The notes beneath the pieces were generated by a model. That model saw only the letters and a list, made by a program, of their open reading frames with translations, was not told where the DNA came from and ran no database searches. From Streptomyces flaveus (lineage in GTDB: Bacteria; Actinomycetota; Actinomycetes; Streptomycetales; Streptomycetaceae), in NCBI RefSeq assembly GCF_014647675.1, contig NZ_BMPQ01000001.1, positions 469,089 to 533,088 on the forward strand: a stretch of DNA of 64,000 nt, in the 5' to 3' direction. This document shows, piece by piece, positions 31,208 through 39,567 of this stretch. Numbering within the stretch: the stretch's first letter is position 1; each line of letters starts with the position of its first letter. Position numbers and translations under genes: made by a program.

Positions 31208-32401
31208 TCAGTGGTCCTCCGCCCGTACGCGGTCGGCGATGCCCAGCGTCAGCTTCTCCGCACGGTCCTGGAGGTCCCACTTCCCGTCCTGGTAGGCGTG
31301 GTTGCTCACCCAGAACACCAGGACGCCGTCGCGCGGCCAGCGCGCGAGATAGCCCAGAGACCAGTCGTTGCCGCCGTTGTGCCAGGCGAGCGGGCCTTCG
31401 GAAGTGCCGGTGACGACCCAGCCGTATCCGTAGTACGACGCGCCGGGCCCGAGCAGCTCGTCGGAGTCGGGGATCCGCACGTGGGGCGCGAACAGCCTCC
31501 GCCTGGCCGCCGCCGGAAGGATCTCGTCGCCCGAGAGGGCTCGGTGCCAGCGGAACATGTCACCCGCGGTGGAGAGCATGCCGCCGTTGCCGCGCAGGTT
31601 CCAGTACGGCCCGTCGGCCGCCCAGGGATGGTCGACGGGCCTGCCCTGGCTCCGTCCCTCGCTGTCGTACTCCACCGCGACCAGGTGCCGCGGCCACCGG
31701 GGCAGCACGTATCCGGTCCGGTCCATTCCGGCCGGTGCGAACAGGTGACGGGCCAGGAACGGCTCGTAGCCCTCCCCGGACGCCTCCTCGATGATCGCGG
31801 CGAGCAGGCTGTACCCGGTGTTGGAGTAGTGGAACTCCGCACCCGGGACGGACTGCAGCTTCGACGCCAGGGCCTGCCGCACCAACTCGTCGCGCGAGAC
31901 GGGTTCGTAGTCGTCGCCGAGCCCCTCGACCAGGCCCGATGTGTGCGTGAGCAGGTGCTCGATCGTGATGCCGCGCTTGTCCCCGGGAACCGGCCACCCC
32001 AGGTGCCGGCCGATCGGATCACTCACCCGCAGCCGCCCCATCACCTCCAGCTTCAGGATCGCGGCCGCGGTGAACTGCTTGGTGTTCGACATGACGTCGT
32101 ACACGGTGCGGCAGCTCGCGGGGGTGCCCGAGGCACGATCCGCCGTCCCGAACCCTCCGCAGTACGCGAGTTCGCCGCCGCGTGCGGCGATCACGGTGCC
32201 GCCGGACCCGGCGGGCAGGGTGCGGCGGAGGAAGCCGGCGACCGACTCCCCGTCGCGCGCCTTCGGGAACGGGGCGCCGGGCGGTGCCGCGCGCCCGGCG
32301 GCCCGTTCTTCGGCGCATCCGCCCACCATCACCAGAACCGAGAGGACCGTGGCGGCGACGCCCGTACGGCGACAGTGACGCAGACGAAGACCCTTGCCCA
32401 T
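31208..32401 (-). CDS. beta-lactamase-fold serine hydrolase lipoprotein (class C/DD-peptidase type)
   Basis: A 397-residue exported protein. Lipobox VMVGGC places the acylated Cys at residue 29. The catalytic motifs of the serine beta-lactamase/penicillin-binding superfamily are present: S105-N-T-K108 in DVMSNTKQF, the second-motif tyrosine in YSNTGYS, and HNGG near residue 350 in place of K-T/S-G. This pattern fits esterase/DD-peptidase-like class C homologues rather than a proven antibiotic-degrading enzyme. ATG 32401 has GGAGG upstream. Confidence 0.85.
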   Translation of the reverse strand: MGKGLRLRHCRRTGVAATVLSVLVMVGGCAEERAAGRAAPPGAPFPKARDGESVAGFLRRTLPAGSGGTVIAARGGELAYCGGFGTADRASGTPASCRTVYDVMSNTKQFTAAAILKLEVMGRLRVSDPIGRHLGWPVPGDKRGITIEHLLTHTSGLVEGLGDDYEPVSRDELVRQALASKLQSVPGAEFHYSNTGYSLLAAIIEEASGEGYEPFLARHLFAPAGMDRTGYVLPRWPRHLVAVEYDSEGRSQGRPVDHPWAADGPYWNLRGNGGMLSTAGDMFRWHRALSGDEILPAAARRRLFAPHVRIPDSDELLGPGASYYGYGWVVTGTSEGPLAWHNGGNDWSLGYLARWPRDGVLVFWVSNHAYQDGKWDLQDRAEKLTLGIADRVRAEDH

Positions 32402-32525
32402 ATGACCTCCAACATCGGGAATCCGCACCGAGGTTGACCGCCGCTGTCGCCGTTCCTCAAGCTGTCAGGGTGTTCGAGCTTGTGCGAGCCCGTGTACGTC
32501 CAGCTCACCAGGGGGGACCACCGTC

Positions 32526-32984
32526 ATGACCACCGCACCGCCCACACCACCGGACACCGACCCGGCCGCCTTCGTGGCGGCGCTACGACGCCTCAAGGCG
32601 TGGTCGGGCCTGAGCTACCGCCAGCTGGAACGCCGCGCGACGGCGGCGGGCCACACGCTGCCCTACTCCACGGCGGCGACCATGCTCGGCAGGGAGCGGC
32701 TGCCCCGCGAGGAGCTGGTCGTCGCGTTCGTCACGGCCTGCGGAGTGCGGGACGACGAGGCGGAGGCGTGGGCGGACGCGCGCACCACCATCGTCTGCGG
32801 GCACGTCGACGCCCCACCCCCACGCAACGACGAAACCAAGCGCTCGTGGCGGCCACGCTGGGCGTTCGTCGCTGCGGCGGCGTTCGCCACGGCACTCCTC
32901 GGCGGGGCGGCGTCATCCGGTGCCTTCACTGACGAGCAGGAGATACAGGAGACGCGGCAGACACAGACGTCTCTCGGCCTGTAA
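32526..32984 (+). CDS. XRE-like helix-turn-helix protein with one membrane segment
   Basis: A 152-residue protein. Residues about 15-75 form an XRE-type helix-turn-helix (LSYRQLERRATAAGHTLPYS, then TAATMLGRERLP). Residues about 105-123 form a membrane helix (WAFVAAAAFATALLGGAA), and a short external tail rich in E, Q and T follows. The layout, with a cytoplasmic DNA-binding head on an anchor, is common in Streptomyces. The ATG has a strong GGGGGGA upstream. Divergent from the serine hydrolase gene across 124 bases. Confidence 0.8.
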   Translation: MTTAPPTPPDTDPAAFVAALRRLKAWSGLSYRQLERRATAAGHTLPYSTAATMLGRERLPREELVVAFVTACGVRDDEAEAWADARTTIVCGHVDAPPPRNDETKRSWRPRWAFVAAAAFATALLGGAASSGAFTDEQEIQETRQTQTSLGL

Positions 32985-33056
32985 TGCGCTTGCGCAGGTG
33001 CCGACCGCCCACCGGCGGCCGTGTGCCGCTCGGCTTGATGGCGGCGGGAACACCCG

Positions 33057-33908
33057 TCACGTGGCCGACGGCCGTGGCTGTTCCGGCGGGACCGACCCCT
33101 CGGCAACCGCCATCCACTGGTCCAGGTCGGCCTGCGTGAACTCCGGCCACGCGGGAATCTCGGGAAGCCGGCGGAGAAGGTCGTACGCCTCCGCGATCCG
33201 CGGCCCGCGAAGCACCGGTGAATGGCAGCCGGCGATGACCTCGGCATCCAGCCGCTGGAAGTCGTCCACCACCGCCCCGAACTTCCGGCCGTCGAGCAGC
33301 GCGACCCAGGGCGAGACCAGGCGCCCGCCGAAGAACTGGCCTTCGCGAAATTCATCGGCGGACAGGTCGGCGATTTCGGGGATGGGAGCGGGCACGTTCG
33401 TCGCGAAGGTGTCCACCGCCCACAGGACATCGGTCTTCGGGTCGAAGAGGGCGCGGGTCGTGGGGTTGTCGTACAACGGCGGCCGCTTGGCCACCAGAGT
33501 TCGGTCACCCACATCCACCGTATCGCCGTCGATCATGAAGCGGCACCGGTTGATGGGCGTCTCCCACTCCTCGGCCATGCGCCCGATCGAGAACCACGTC
33601 GTCAGCAGCGTCGCGTTCGGGCATTCAGCGAGTACCGCCAAGAGGTTGCCGGCGTGGTCACGGTCGTCGTGAGTGAGGAAGATCCACCGAACGTCCAACG
33701 GATCCACCACGGACCACGCGGCCTCCAGCCACTGGGACCGAACCGCCGGTGCCCCGGTGTCCACAAGCACCGGTTCGGATCCCCGGATCACCATCGAATT
33801 CATCGGGAAGTGGCCGACCGGCGGGGCTTCCAGAGCCCACGGGATGACGAACGTCTCCTCGGCGATCCGGTACGGCTGCAGAAGGTGGAAGGTTTCCATG
33901 GTCGTCAT
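33057..33908 (-). CDS. metallo-beta-lactamase-fold hydrolase
   Basis: A 283-residue MBL-fold protein. The metal motif HDDRDH (family HxHxDH, here with D in the second place) lies in IFLTHDDRDHAGN. Further ligands are expected in the DTGAPAV and GCHSPV segments. ATG 33908 (MTTMETFHLL) follows GGGAGAG; the longer frame lacks similarity. Related proteins include flavodiiron-like oxygen sensors and hydroxyacylglutathione hydrolase-like enzymes. The substrate is unknown. Confidence 0.8.
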   Translation of the reverse strand: MTTMETFHLLQPYRIAEETFVIPWALEAPPVGHFPMNSMVIRGSEPVLVDTGAPAVRSQWLEAAWSVVDPLDVRWIFLTHDDRDHAGNLLAVLAECPNATLLTTWFSIGRMAEEWETPINRCRFMIDGDTVDVGDRTLVAKRPPLYDNPTTRALFDPKTDVLWAVDTFATNVPAPIPEIADLSADEFREGQFFGGRLVSPWVALLDGRKFGAVVDDFQRLDAEVIAGCHSPVLRGPRIAEAYDLLRRLPEIPAWPEFTQADLDQWMAVAEGSVPPEQPRPSAT

Positions 33909-33996
33909 CGCTGCTCTCCCTAGAACGGGGTCCGGCCGCAGCGCCCGCGATTCCAGTCCAGCCCCTGGGCGGACTCCCGTCAAACGCAGGGTCCGC

Positions 33997-34587
33997 TCAG
34001 TAGCGGTCGAGCAAAGCCTGGACGTAACCCTCCAGCCGACTGGTCAGCACGGTGGGGATCAGATCGGTTCGGTCCAGTTCGCGCCATGGGACGGCCACCT
34101 TCTCGGCGTCCGGGCGAAGGCCAAGGCGTCCAGCAACCGCCGGCAGATCGGAACGCCGGTCGGCCCCCTCATCGCCCAGGCGCACGGACCCCGGCAGCAG
34201 GGACATCAGCAAGGACGGGTGATCGCAGTGCTGCGCCGTCGCGTCCACACCCACCAGCGTGGCCGCGGGCACGTCCGTATCGCCGAGCAGGCGCAGAATG
34301 TCCGCCTCGCGGCTCAGCAGCCCCTCCGCGTGCCGCAAGAAGAAGGGTTTGACGAACGACCGCAGAACCATCGAGCGCCGACCGCCCGGCCCGGAGATGT
34401 CCAGACGCCGCATTTCCGACGTCCACCCGCCACGAAGCCGCACCACGCCGTCGATGTGCTCGCCCGCAGACAGCGCCTGCTCCACCCAGGCCCGCGTCGC
34501 ACCCCAGCCGCGAACGTCAAGATGGGGCGCCCCTTCCCTCGTAGGGCGCCCCAAGCTCGTCAGGCCATGTACGCCCTTACGCCGCAT
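33997..34587 (-). pseudogene. truncated aminoglycoside-phosphotransferase-like gene
   Basis: The 196-residue frame encodes only the N-terminal lobe of an APH-type kinase (RLRGGWTSEMRRLDI, then SREADILRLLGDTDVPAATL and PSLLMSLLPGSVRL). It then jumps to VPWRELDRTDLIPTVLTSR and ends at about 60% of the family length. The catalytic HGD loop and metal-binding aspartate are missing. Its start overlaps the end of the isomerase gene by 11 bases. It is probably an inactive remnant. Confidence 0.7.
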
Positions 34588-35437
34588 GCTCCACGAACCG
34601 TGCCGCCGTCTCCGCCAGCACCTCGCGGCCGTCCCGTGCCCACAGCCCGGCGTTGAAAAGCTCGACCTCGATGGGACCGGTGTAGCCCGCCGCCTCGACG
34701 TAGCCCTTCCACTCCCTCATGTCGATCGCGCCGTCGCCGATCTGACCACGGCCGGTGAGGACGCCCTCCGGCAACGGGGTTGTCCAGTCGGCCAGTTGGA
34801 AGGTGTGGATGCGGCCGCCGGCGCCCGCGCGGGTGATCTGGGCGGGGGCCTGGTCGTCCCACCAGATGTGGTACGTGTCGACCGTCACGCCCACCTGCTC
34901 CGCCGGGAAGCGTTCCGCGAGGTCCAGCGCCTGGGCCAGGGTGGACACCACGCAGCGGTCCGAGGCGAACATCGGGTGCAGCGGCTCGATGGCCAGCCGG
35001 ACGCCGCGCTCAGCCGCGTACGGCCCCAGCTCGGCCAGTGCGTCCGCGATGCGCTCCCGCGCGCCGTGCAGGTCCTTCGAGCCGGGCGGAAGGCCGCCCG
35101 AGACCAGGACCAGGGTGTCCGTGCCGAGGGTGGCCGCCTCGTCGATGGCCGCCCTGTTGTCGTCCAGCGCCTTCGCCCGCTCGTCCGGGTCGATCGCCGT
35201 GAAGAAACCGCCCCGGCACAACGTCGTCACGGCGAGACCCGCCTCGCGGATCAGCTTGGCCGTCGCCTCCACGCCGTACGACTGGACCGGCTCGCGCCAC
35301 AGGCCCACGCCCGGTACACCCAACTCCAGGCAGGCGTCGACCAGTTCGGGCAGCGATAGCTGCTTCACCGTCATCTGGTTGATCGAGAAACGGGAAAGGT
35401 TCTCGACCATCACTGATCCACTCACGGATTCGCTCAC
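34577..35437 (-). CDS. sugar phosphate isomerase/epimerase (TIM barrel)
   Basis: A 286-residue AP-endonuclease-2-like TIM-barrel enzyme. Typical parts are FSINQMTVKQLSLPELVDAC, a barrel strand with VTTLCRGGFF, the metal-site segment LAIEPLHPMF, and VTVDTYHIWWD near residue 185. GTG 35437 is chosen because AAGGAG lies upstream. It is the third gene of a catabolic operon (Gfo/Idh/MocA, DUF993, then this) but is separated from DUF993 by about 310 bases that hold an IS605-type remnant. The substrate is a modified sugar not identifiable here. Confidence 0.88.
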   Translation of the reverse strand: MSESVSGSVMVENLSRFSINQMTVKQLSLPELVDACLELGVPGVGLWREPVQSYGVEATAKLIREAGLAVTTLCRGGFFTAIDPDERAKALDDNRAAIDEAATLGTDTLVLVSGGLPPGSKDLHGARERIADALAELGPYAAERGVRLAIEPLHPMFASDRCVVSTLAQALDLAERFPAEQVGVTVDTYHIWWDDQAPAQITRAGAGGRIHTFQLADWTTPLPEGVLTGRGQIGDGAIDMREWKGYVEAAGYTGPIEVELFNAGLWARDGREVLAETAARFVEHAA

Positions 35438-35455
35438 CTGGTCTCCTTCGAGGAT

Positions 35456-35747
35456 GCCGCCGCCTTCAAGCGGGGGAGGAATCGAACTCCTGCGGAGCAG
35501 GGCAAGGAACGGGATTTCGCCTCCAGGGCGAAATCCCGCCACGCGATCGGGTAACGTGCCTGCCGTGCGTTGCGAGAACCAAGCACGCACACCGTGCCGA
35601 TCGAGAACCAAGACGGCACTGCCGAGCTTTGCTCAACAAACCGGGCAGGTTCCGTCCCGGCTGGTGTTGAGGGAGTAAGACCTTGCAGGCCGCTGGCCTG
35701 TGGGGCTTCCTGAGCCAGGAATCCCCCTGCTTCAGCTGGGGGAGGGT
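35456..35747 (+). mobile_element. IS200/IS605-type end and omega-RNA-like remnant, no tnpB
   Basis: On the plus strand 35718-35745 carries the hallmark right end of actinobacterial IS605-type (TnpB) elements: GAATCCCCCTGCTTCAGC-like sequence folding CCCCC-TGC-TTCA-GCT-GGGGG at 35722-35743. The 200 bases before it (GAGAACCAAG twice, then GGGCAGGTTCC, GAGTAAGACC and GCCTGTGGGG) look like the 3' RNA portion that precedes such ends. A weaker copy of the same end, GCCTTCAAGCGGGGGAGG, lies at 35463-35480. No tnpA or tnpB frame is present. A perfect 11-bp hairpin (GGGATTTCGCC at 35511-35521, partner 35527-35537) lies inside. The element abuts the DUF993 stop codon. Confidence 0.6.
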
Positions 35748-36926
35748 TCAATGTTCCACTCCGTACAGCGACAGCAAGCTCTTCATCCGCGCCACGGCCA
35801 GCGCCGGGTCCGGGAACAATCCCAGCCCGTCGGCCAGTTCGTACGCGCGGGCGAAGTGCGGGAGCGAGCGGGCCGACTGGAGGCCGCCGACCATCGTGAA
35901 GTGCGACTGGTGGCCCGCGAGCCAGGCCAGGAAGACCACGCCCGTCTTGTAGAAGCGGGTCGGGGTCTGGAAGAGGTGGCGGGACAACTCGACCGTGGGA
36001 TCGAGGAGTTCGCGGAAGCCCTTCACGTCGCCCGTGTCGAGGACCCGGACGGCTTCTGCCGCCAGCGGGCCCAGCGGGTCGAAGATGCCGAGCAGGGCGT
36101 GGCTGAAGCCCTGGTCGTCGCCCGCGATCAGCTCCGGGTAGTTGAAGTCGTCGCCCGTGTAGCAGCGGACGCCCTTCGGCAGCCGGCGGCGCAGGTCGAT
36201 CTCCCGCTGGGCGTCCAGGAGGGAGACCTTGATGCCGTCGACCTTGTCGGGGTGCGCGGCGATGACCTCCAGGAAGGTGTCGGTCGCGGCGTCCAGGTCG
36301 GACGAGCCCCAGTAGCCCTCCAGGGCCGGGTCGAACATCGGGCCGAGCCAGTGCAGGATCACGGGTTCGGAGGCCTGGCGGAGGAGATGCCCGTACACGT
36401 CGAGGTAGTCCTCGGGACCGGAGGCCACCGCCGCCAGCGCCCGCGACGCCATCAGGATCGCCTGCGCGCCCGTCCCCTCCACGAGCGCGAGCTGCTCCTC
36501 GTACGCCGCCTGGACCTCCGCCAAGGAGCCCGAGGCGAGCTGGTCCGTGCCCACCCCGCACGCGATCAGCCCGCCGACGGCCTTCGCCTCGGCGGCCGAG
36601 CGGCGGATCAGTTCCGCCGCTCCCGCCCAGTCCAGGCCCATCCCCCGCTGAGCCGTGTCCATCGCCTCCGCGACGCCGAGCCCGTGCGACCACAGGTGGC
36701 GGCGGAAGGCGAGGGTGGCGTCCCAGTCGACGGCCGCGGGTGAGTCGGGGGAGACATCCGCGTACGGGTCGGCCACGACGTGCGCGGCGGAGAAGACCGT
36801 ACGGGAGCTGAACGGGGCGCCCGTGGTGAGGGCGAGGGGTTCCGTGCGCGGAGTGTAGGACCTCAACACCCCGTCCGCACCGGGCAGTTGGATCGTCCCT
36901 GTCGTTCCAGTAGTCCCAGTCGTCAC
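35748..36926 (-). CDS. DUF993 / dihydrodipicolinate-synthase-like protein
   Basis: A 392-residue protein of the DUF993 family, a distant relative of class I aldolases such as dihydrodipicolinate synthase. Recognisable parts are GMGLDWAGAAELIRRSAAEA, ILHWLGPMFDPALEGYWGS, VDGIKVSLLD (a lysine in the barrel-strand position of the Schiff-base lysine), and CYTGDDFNYPELI. GTG 36926 (VTTGTTGTTG) has GGAG 7 bases upstream and overlaps the dehydrogenase stop by 4 bases, so translation is coupled. The reaction is unknown; an aldol cleavage of a sugar-derived keto acid is an inference. Confidence 0.85.
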   Translation of the reverse strand: MTTGTTGTTGTIQLPGADGVLRSYTPRTEPLALTTGAPFSSRTVFSAAHVVADPYADVSPDSPAAVDWDATLAFRRHLWSHGLGVAEAMDTAQRGMGLDWAGAAELIRRSAAEAKAVGGLIACGVGTDQLASGSLAEVQAAYEEQLALVEGTGAQAILMASRALAAVASGPEDYLDVYGHLLRQASEPVILHWLGPMFDPALEGYWGSSDLDAATDTFLEVIAAHPDKVDGIKVSLLDAQREIDLRRRLPKGVRCYTGDDFNYPELIAGDDQGFSHALLGIFDPLGPLAAEAVRVLDTGDVKGFRELLDPTVELSRHLFQTPTRFYKTGVVFLAWLAGHQSHFTMVGGLQSARSLPHFARAYELADGLGLFPDPALAVARMKSLLSLYGVEH

Positions 36927-38074
36927 AGCGAGATCTCCGGTACGTCGAAACGGCGGCCCTCGGCCGAGGACTTCAGTCCCAGTTCGGCGAGCTGGACGCC
37001 GCGGGCGCCGGCGAGCAGGTCCCAGTGGTAGGGCGCGTCGGCGTACACGTGCTTGAGGAAGAGCTCCCACTGGGCCTTGAAGCCGTTGTCGAACTCGTCG
37101 TTGTCGGGCACCTCCTGCCACTGGTCGCGGAAGACCTCGGTGGCGGGGATGTCCGGGTTCCAGACCGGCTTCGGCGTCGAACTGCGGTGCTGGGCACGGC
37201 AGTTGCGCAGGCCGGCGACCGCCGAGCCCTCGGTGCCGTCGACCTGGAACTCCACCAGCTCGTCACGGTTGACGCGTACGGTCCAGGAGGAGTTGATCTG
37301 GGCGATGGCGCCGTTCTCCAGCTCGAAGATGCCGTACGCGGCGTCGTCGGCGGTCGCGGCGTACGGCTTGCCCTGCTCGTCCCAGCGCTGCGGGATGTGG
37401 GTCGCGGTCAGCGCCTGTACGGACTTGACGCGGCCGAACAGTTCGTGGAGGACGTACTCCCAGTGCGGGAACATGTCGACGACGATGCCGCCGCCGTCCT
37501 CGGCACGGTAGTTCCAGGACGGGCGCTGGGCGGACTGCCAGTCACCCTCGAAGACCCAGTAGCCGAACTCGCCGCGGATGGACAGGATCCGTCCGAAGAA
37601 GCCGCCGTCGATGAGGCGCTTGAGCTTGAGCAGGCCCGGGAGGAAGAGCTTGTCCTGGACCACGCCGTGCTTGATGCCCTTGGCATCGGCCAGCCGGGCG
37701 AGCTCCAGTGCGCCGTCGAGGCCGGTCGCGGTCGGCTTCTCGGTGTAGATGTGCTTTCCGGCCTCGATGGCCTTCTTGATGGCGTCCTCGCGGGCGGAGG
37801 TGACCTGCGCGTCGAAGTAGATGTCGACGGCCGGGTCCTCGAGTACGGCGTCGAGGCTGGTGGACCAGTGCTCGATGCCGTGCTGGTCCGCGAGCGCCTT
37901 CAGCGCGTACTCACGGCGGCCGACGAGCACGGGCTCGGGCCACAGCACGGTGCCGTCGCCCAGGTCGAGGCCGCCCTGTTCGCGCAGGGCGAGGATGGAG
38001 CGGACGAGATGCTGGCGGTAGCCCATGCGTCCCGTCACGCCGTTCATCGCGATGCGCACCGTCTTGCGTGTCAC
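36923..38074 (-). CDS. Gfo/Idh/MocA family sugar dehydrogenase
   Basis: A 383-residue NAD(P)-dependent dehydrogenase. The Rossmann start reads RIAMNGVTGRMGYRQHLVRS. The catalytic lysine is expected in YTEKPTATGLD. The C-terminal substrate domain contains FGYWVFEGDWQSAQRPSWNY and VDMFPHW. GTG 38074 (VTRKTVRIAMNG) has AAGGG 6 bases upstream; the 120 extra codons of the longer frame are upstream shadow. It is the first gene of the operon opposite lacI and probably oxidises a sugar or inositol-like substrate. Confidence 0.9.
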   Translation of the reverse strand: MTRKTVRIAMNGVTGRMGYRQHLVRSILALREQGGLDLGDGTVLWPEPVLVGRREYALKALADQHGIEHWSTSLDAVLEDPAVDIYFDAQVTSAREDAIKKAIEAGKHIYTEKPTATGLDGALELARLADAKGIKHGVVQDKLFLPGLLKLKRLIDGGFFGRILSIRGEFGYWVFEGDWQSAQRPSWNYRAEDGGGIVVDMFPHWEYVLHELFGRVKSVQALTATHIPQRWDEQGKPYAATADDAAYGIFELENGAIAQINSSWTVRVNRDELVEFQVDGTEGSAVAGLRNCRAQHRSSTPKPVWNPDIPATEVFRDQWQEVPDNDEFDNGFKAQWELFLKHVYADAPYHWDLLAGARGVQLAELGLKSSAEGRRFDVPEISL

Positions 38075-38135
38075 GTCATTCCCTTCGTACGCGTTCTGCG
38101 CCGCGTACGCCCCACAGGTGAACAGGTGAGCGTTA

Positions 38136-38151
38136 CAGCAAGCGCTTTCTA
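38136..38151. promoter_or_regulatory. LacI-family operator AGCAAGCGCTTTCT
   Basis: The core AAGCGCTT is the classic central palindrome of LacI/GalR-family sites. It lies 62 bases upstream of the dehydrogenase start, between the divergent operon and the lacI-type gene. This is the natural site for control by that regulator. Confidence 0.8.
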
Positions 38152-38271
38152 TGTGATGAGAAGCTAGCCTCTGTGCAGCGGATCGGACAAGACCGCGCGG
38201 TGGTGAGATGTGCGAGACATGCGGTCGTGTGCGGGATGTACCTATGTAGAGGCCTGACCGGAGGACGATAG

Positions 38272-39321
38272 ATGACCGTGACCCTGGCGGACGTGGCGGC
38301 TCGCGCGCAGGTCTCGCCCGCCACCGTGTCCCGCGTGCTGAACGGCAACTACCCCGTGGCGGCAACGACGCGGGAGCGGGTACTGCGGGCCGTGGACGAG
38401 CTGGACTACGTACTGAACGGCCCGGCGAGCGCACTGGCCGCCGCCACCTCCGACCTGGTCGGGATCCTGGTCAACGACATCGCCGACCCCTTCTTCGGGA
38501 TCATGGCGGCGGCGATCCAGTCCGAGATCGGCGGACCCGGCGGGCGTGCGGGCGGGGAACGCCTTGGCGTCGTCTGCAACACGGGCGGCTCCCCGGAACG
38601 CGAGCTCACCTATCTCACGCTCCTTCAGCGCCAACGCGCCGCCGCGGTCGTACTGACCGGCGGCGCCGTCGAGAACACCGCGCACGCGACGGCCGTCGCG
38701 ACGAAGCTGCGCAAGCTGGCGGACGCGGGGACCCGGGTGGTGCTGTGCGGACGTCCGCCCGCACCGGCCGACACCGACGCGGTGGCGCTCACGTTCGACA
38801 ACCGCGGCGGCGGCCAGGAGCTCACCGAGCACCTGATCGAACTCGGCCATCGCCGCATGGGCTACATCGCGGGCCCCGAGGAGCGGACCACGACCCGCCA
38901 CCGCCTCGAAGGCCACCGGGCCGCGCTCGCCGCGCACGGTATCCCCGACGACCCCGCGTGGACCGTCCACGGCCGCTACGACCGCCGGGCGGGTTACGAG
39001 GCGACCCTCGAACTCCTGCGCCGCGAGCCGTCGTTGACGGCCGTTGTCGCCGCGAACGACACCGTCGCGCTCGGCGCGTGTGCCGCGCTGCGCGACTCGG
39101 GGCTGCGTATCCCCGATGACGTCTCGGTCGTCGGGTTCGACGACCTGCCGTTCAGCGTCGATGCGGTGCCCGCGCTGACGACGGTGCGGTTGCCGCTCTC
39201 GGAGGCGGGGGCCCTGGCCGGGCGGGTCGCCATGGGGCGGGAGGAGGCCCCGGAGGGGGGGATCGTGACGGTGCGGGGGGAGTTGATGGTGCGGGGGTCT
39301 ACGGGCGTGCCCAAGGGGTAG
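38272..39321 (+). CDS. LacI-family transcriptional regulator
   Basis: A 349-residue regulator. The N-terminal helix-turn-helix reads VTLADVAARAQVSPATVSRV and continues into the hinge helix. The periplasmic-binding-protein-like ligand domain follows (DLVGILVNDIADPFFG, then VVAANDTVALGA and DVSVVGFDDLPF). The ATG has GGAGG upstream. It is divergent from the dehydrogenase-DUF993-isomerase operon and very likely represses it until the sugar inducer binds. Confidence 0.93.
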   Translation: MTVTLADVAARAQVSPATVSRVLNGNYPVAATTRERVLRAVDELDYVLNGPASALAAATSDLVGILVNDIADPFFGIMAAAIQSEIGGPGGRAGGERLGVVCNTGGSPERELTYLTLLQRQRAAAVVLTGGAVENTAHATAVATKLRKLADAGTRVVLCGRPPAPADTDAVALTFDNRGGGQELTEHLIELGHRRMGYIAGPEERTTTRHRLEGHRAALAAHGIPDDPAWTVHGRYDRRAGYEATLELLRREPSLTAVVAANDTVALGACAALRDSGLRIPDDVSVVGFDDLPFSVDAVPALTTVRLPLSEAGALAGRVAMGREEAPEGGIVTVRGELMVRGSTGVPKG

Positions 39322-39381
39322 CGGGGCGCCTACGGGGGTGGTGGGTTCGGTTCGTGGGCGAGTGCGGGTTCGTCGTGGCTT

Positions 39382-39474
39382 GTCGCGCAGTTCCCCGCGC
39401 CCGCGCGGCGGAGCCGCATTGGTACAGTCCCGCGCCCCTGAAAGAGAAGCCTGCGGCCTCCTTTCAGGGGCGCG
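39382..39474 (+). terminator. dispersed repeat copy plus 14-bp hairpin after lacI
   Basis: The repeat core GTCGCGCAGTTCCCCGCGCC lies at 39382-39401. It is followed by a perfect hairpin (CGCGCCCCTGAAAG at 39431-39444 with 39461-39474), both downstream of lacI. The pair is likely the transcription end of lacI. Confidence 0.75.
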
Positions 39475-39567
39475 GTAGCGAACCGAGCCATGGACGAGGC
39501 GTCGTCGTCGGTCTACCCTCAGGACAGCGATATCTCTGACTGAGTCAACCATCTCGAGGTTCGGCCC

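Noticed and set aside
35511..35537. Perfect 11-bp hairpin as a plain terminator of the isomerase or DUF993 gene
   Set aside because: Its position before the isomerase start and inside the IS605-like segment makes a structural part of the element, or a promoter-region feature, more likely. Not scored as a terminator.
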